A stretch of DNA of 6,392 nt from Pseudomonas sp. UBA5782. GTDB lineage: Bacteria > Pseudomonadota > Gammaproteobacteria > Pseudomonadales > Pseudomonadaceae. The stretch spans positions 10,683-17,074 of the forward strand of contig DIEE01000094.1 of NCBI GenBank assembly GCA_002418465.1, read 5' to 3'. Positions 4,983 to 6,392 of this stretch are shown here, in pieces. A program made the position numbers and the translations under genes. Positions within the stretch are counted from its first letter, which is position 1; the number at the start of each line of letters is the position of its first letter. The notes beneath the pieces were generated by a model. That model was not told the DNA's origin, ran no database searches, and worked only from the letters and a program-made list of their open reading frames with translations.

Positions 4983-5951
4983 TCAGAGGGCGTTGCGCAG
5001 GCTGAGGCTCTCGGGATGCGGCTGCATGTAGGCCTGGCGCTCGATGTAGGGATGCGGGTGCTGGCGGAAGTGGTGCTTGAGCAGCGTCATAGGCACCACC
5101 AGCGGCACGATGCCCTGGCGGTACTGTTCGATCAGCTGCTGGATTTCCTGGCGCTGGTCCCCGCTCAGGCTGCTGCGCAGGTAGCCGCTCAGGTGCTGCA
5201 GCACGTTACTGTGGGTGCCGCGGGTGGCGCATTTGCGCAGCGCCACCATCAACGCGCTGAAGTAGCGCGGGCCGAGTTCCCGCGGATCGTGCTCGCCAAG
5301 ACTGCCGAGCAGCCGGCCGATGGCCTTGTATTGCTCGGGATCGGTGGCCATCAGCAGGTACTTGTAGCGCGAGTGGTAGTCGATGATCGCGCTGCGGCCT
5401 AGGCCCGCGCGCAGCAGCGCCTGCCATTCGGCGTGGGCGAACACGCGGGTGAGGAAGTTCTCGCGCAGCACCGGGTCGTTGAGGCGGCCCTCCTCCTCCA
5501 CCGGCAGGTCCGGGCGTTGCGCGGTGATCGCCGCGGCGAAGATGCCGCGCCCGCCGCCTTCCAGCGGGTAGCCGTTGTCGCCGTACAGCTTGACCCGGTG
5601 CAACCCGCAGGACGGCGACTTCTGCATGAAGATGTAGCCGTTCAGGTCGTCCAGCTCGGCGGCCATGCGCACGCCGTAGTCGTGCAGTGCCTGGGTGTAT
5701 TCGCGAGTGGGGTCACGGCTGTCCAGCGCGCGCGGGCCACGGGGATCGTCGACCAGGCGGATCGCCGCACGCGGGGTGCCGAGGCCGATGGCGACCTCGG
5801 GGCAAAGCGCGACGAATTGGACATGCTGAGCCAGCGCCTGGGTGCACAGGCGCGACTCCTTGTGGCCACCGTTGAAACGCACTTCGGAGCCCATCAGGCA
5901 GGCGCTGATGCCGAGCCTGGGCTTGCGCGAAGGGGGGTTGACGCCGGCCAT
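4983..5951 (-). CDS. rudS: DUF523-DUF1722 fusion protein, RudS-type tRNA 4-thiouridine desulfidase
   Basis: This 322-residue protein has two domains. The N-terminal DUF523/TudS-like domain (about 12-155) carries ISACL with C18, CPEV with C50 and KSPSCG with C115. DUF523 desulfidases hold a [4Fe-4S] cluster through three conserved cysteines, and these are the obvious candidates. The C-terminal DUF1722 (YbgA) domain (about 190-312) shows HSRYKYLLMA at 193-202, HSNVLQHL at 247-254 and LLKHHFRQHP at 290-299. From memory, proteins with this fusion (RudS) remove sulfur from 4-thiouridine in tRNA, a base that absorbs near-UV and forms crosslinks. The single-domain relative TudS desulfurises free thiouracil. 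The start at 5951 follows GGAG at 7 nt; the in-frame ATG at 5993 would put the operator inside the gene. It leads the operon with phrB, as E. coli ybgA does. The family is sure; the exact substrate is inferred. Confidence 0.88.
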   Translation of the reverse strand: MAGVNPPSRKPRLGISACLMGSEVRFNGGHKESRLCTQALAQHVQFVALCPEVAIGLGTPRAAIRLVDDPRGPRALDSRDPTREYTQALHDYGVRMAAELDDLNGYIFMQKSPSCGLHRVKLYGDNGYPLEGGGRGIFAAAITAQRPDLPVEEEGRLNDPVLRENFLTRVFAHAEWQALLRAGLGRSAIIDYHSRYKYLLMATDPEQYKAIGRLLGSLGEHDPRELGPRYFSALMVALRKCATRGTHSNVLQHLSGYLRSSLSGDQRQEIQQLIEQYRQGIVPLVVPMTLLKHHFRQHPHPYIERQAYMQPHPESLSLRNAL

Positions 5952-5958
5952 CTGAATT

Positions 5959-5962
5959 CTCC
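5959..5962 (-). promoter_or_regulatory. Ribosome binding site of rudS
   Basis: GGAG lies 7 nt before the ATG at 5951 and decides the start. The alternative in-frame ATG at 5993 has no such site and adds 14 residues unlike DUF523 N-termini. Confidence 0.75.
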
Positions 5963-5964
5963 AA

Positions 5965-5996
5965 AAGTTGTACAGGAAATTGATCCCGTACAACTT
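5965..5996 (-). promoter_or_regulatory. Palindromic operator/promoter of rudS-phrB, candidate LitR-type light-response site
   Basis: A perfect 9-bp inverted repeat, AAGTTGTAC (5965-5973) and GTACAACTT (5988-5996), is separated by 14 nt. Read toward rudS it is TGTACG-N12-TGTACA. This is close to the site that I recall for class II LitR (PplR) MerR-family regulators controlling light-induced genes in Pseudomonas putida, T(G/A)TACA-N12-TGTA(C/T)A; one base deviates. Centres of the arms are about two helical turns apart, as expected for a dimer. TTGTAC (5993-5988) could serve as the -35. A -10 overlapping the proximal arm would give a leader of only about 10 nt. Palindrome: certain. Regulator: inferred. 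Confidence 0.6.
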
Positions 5997-6004
5997 CGAT
6001 CGTT

Positions 6005-6043
6005 CAAGAAAGCGCTCGCCAAGTCAACCGCCACGGCGAGCGC
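6005..6043 (-). terminator. Rho-independent terminator of the renalase-like gene
   Basis: On the minus strand, 7 bases after the TAG stop at 6051, GCGCTCGCC (6043-6035) and GGCGAGCGC (6020-6012) form a perfect 9-bp stem with a 14-nt loop. TTTCTT (6011-6006) follows. This should end the upstream transcript and insulate rudS-phrB, leaving it to its own promoter. Confidence 0.75.
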
Positions 6044-6050
6044 GTGATCG

Positions 6051-6392
6051 CTAGAGGCGATGTTCCAGCAGTTTGCGCGCCGCCTCCTGGCCGCTCAGCC
6101 AGGCGCCCTCGACGCGCCCGGACAGGCACCAGTCGCCGCAGGCATAGAGGCCCAGATCGACATCCGCCAGCGCGCCCCACTGGTGCGCCACGGCGGGTTT
6201 GGCGTAGAGCCAGCGGTGCGCCAGGGTGAAGGCCGGCGCCGGCACCGCGCAGCCGATCATCTCGGCAAAGGCGCCGTGCAGGTGCTCGATGACCTGCTCC
6301 TTGGGCATGTCCAGGTGTTGGCGGGTCCAGGCGCTGGTGGCGTGCAGTACCCAGGTGTCGAGCCCGCTGTCGCGCCCCGGCTTGGAGCGGTT
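6051..6392 (-). CDS. Renalase-like FAD-dependent oxidoreductase, 3' part (5' end beyond window)
   Basis: Only the C-terminal 113 residues are visible; the frame is open to the window edge, so the start is missing. The visible part begins with NRSKPGRD, then TWVLHATSAWTRQHLD, which is typical of bacterial renalase-like NAD(P)/FAD amine-oxidase-fold proteins. It ends with GLYACGDWCLSGRVEGAWLSG, the C-terminal FAD-contacting GD motif followed by a helix. A Met at 6308 is internal, because conserved sequence precedes it in frame. Family members are about 320-340 residues. A Pseudomonas member has been shown to oxidise 2- and 6-dihydro isomers of NAD(P)H, removing inhibitory forms of the cofactor; that role here is inferred from similarity only. 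The gene lies upstream of rudS in the same direction but is separated by a terminator and a new promoter, so it is not clearly in the same operon. Confidence 0.85.
   Translation of the reverse strand, partial: NRSKPGRDSGLDTWVLHATSAWTRQHLDMPKEQVIEHLHGAFAEMIGCAVPAPAFTLAHRWLYAKPAVAHQWGALADVDLGLYACGDWCLSGRVEGAWLSGQEAARKLLEHRL

Noticed and set aside
4037..5005. 322-residue plus-strand frame antisense to phrB
   Set aside because: It is a shadow of the photolyase gene. It has no recognisable motifs and no ribosome binding site tied to its start.
5952..5993. N-terminal extension of rudS from the ATG at 5993
   Set aside because: The added 14 residues overlap the palindromic operator, lack a ribosome binding site and do not fit DUF523 N-termini.
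6051..6308. Stand-alone 85-residue gene starting at the ATG at 6308
   Set aside because: The frame continues upstream to the window edge with conserved renalase-like residues, so this Met is internal to a larger gene.

Overview
The window looks like the chromosome of a Pseudomonas-group gammaproteobacterium (Pseudomonas or Stutzerimonas). The grounds are high GC with strong G/C at third codon positions, protein sequences close to what I recall of Pseudomonas Hpt, Upp and YkgJ, and REP-type palindromes with a GTAG head between genes. Species cannot be fixed from this stretch. No plasmid, prophage, IS or CRISPR signature is visible, and no stretch over 300 bases lacks a gene.

Left part, nucleobase salvage (1-2960). 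Bases 1-224 hold a cluster of four REP-like hairpins lying 3' of hpt. hpt (225-782, minus) makes purine nucleotides from hypoxanthine or guanine. It is divergent from a upp-uraA operon (1042-2960, plus; 2-bp gap), which imports uracil and converts it to UMP. The hpt-upp spacer carries a strong GC hairpin (878-909). Just before upp there is a GAT7G sequence that closely resembles the start region of the E. coli upp operon, where a T tract gives UTP-dependent reiterative transcription.

Middle (2961-3511). A GC stem-loop separates the convergent ends of uraA and a small cysteine-cluster protein (YkgJ family, 3006-3323, minus). A second pair of REP-like hairpins sits between that gene and the photolyase gene.

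Right part, light/UV response (3512-6392, all minus). A promoter/operator region (about 5965-5996) precedes a two-gene operon. The first gene encodes a DUF523-DUF1722 fusion of the RudS type (tRNA 4-thiouridine desulfidase); the second encodes a class I CPD photolyase. The operator is a perfect 9-bp inverted repeat that also reads TGTACG-N12-TGTACA, similar to the site I recall for the light-responsive class II LitR (MerR-family) regulators of Pseudomonas. Upstream, separated by a good intrinsic terminator, lies the 3' part of a renalase-like FAD oxidoreductase gene cut by the window edge.

The most notable point is that tRNA thiouridine removal and DNA photoreversal appear to share one putatively light-controlled transcript, while the MerR-type regulator gene that I recall next to phr in other pseudomonads is absent here.
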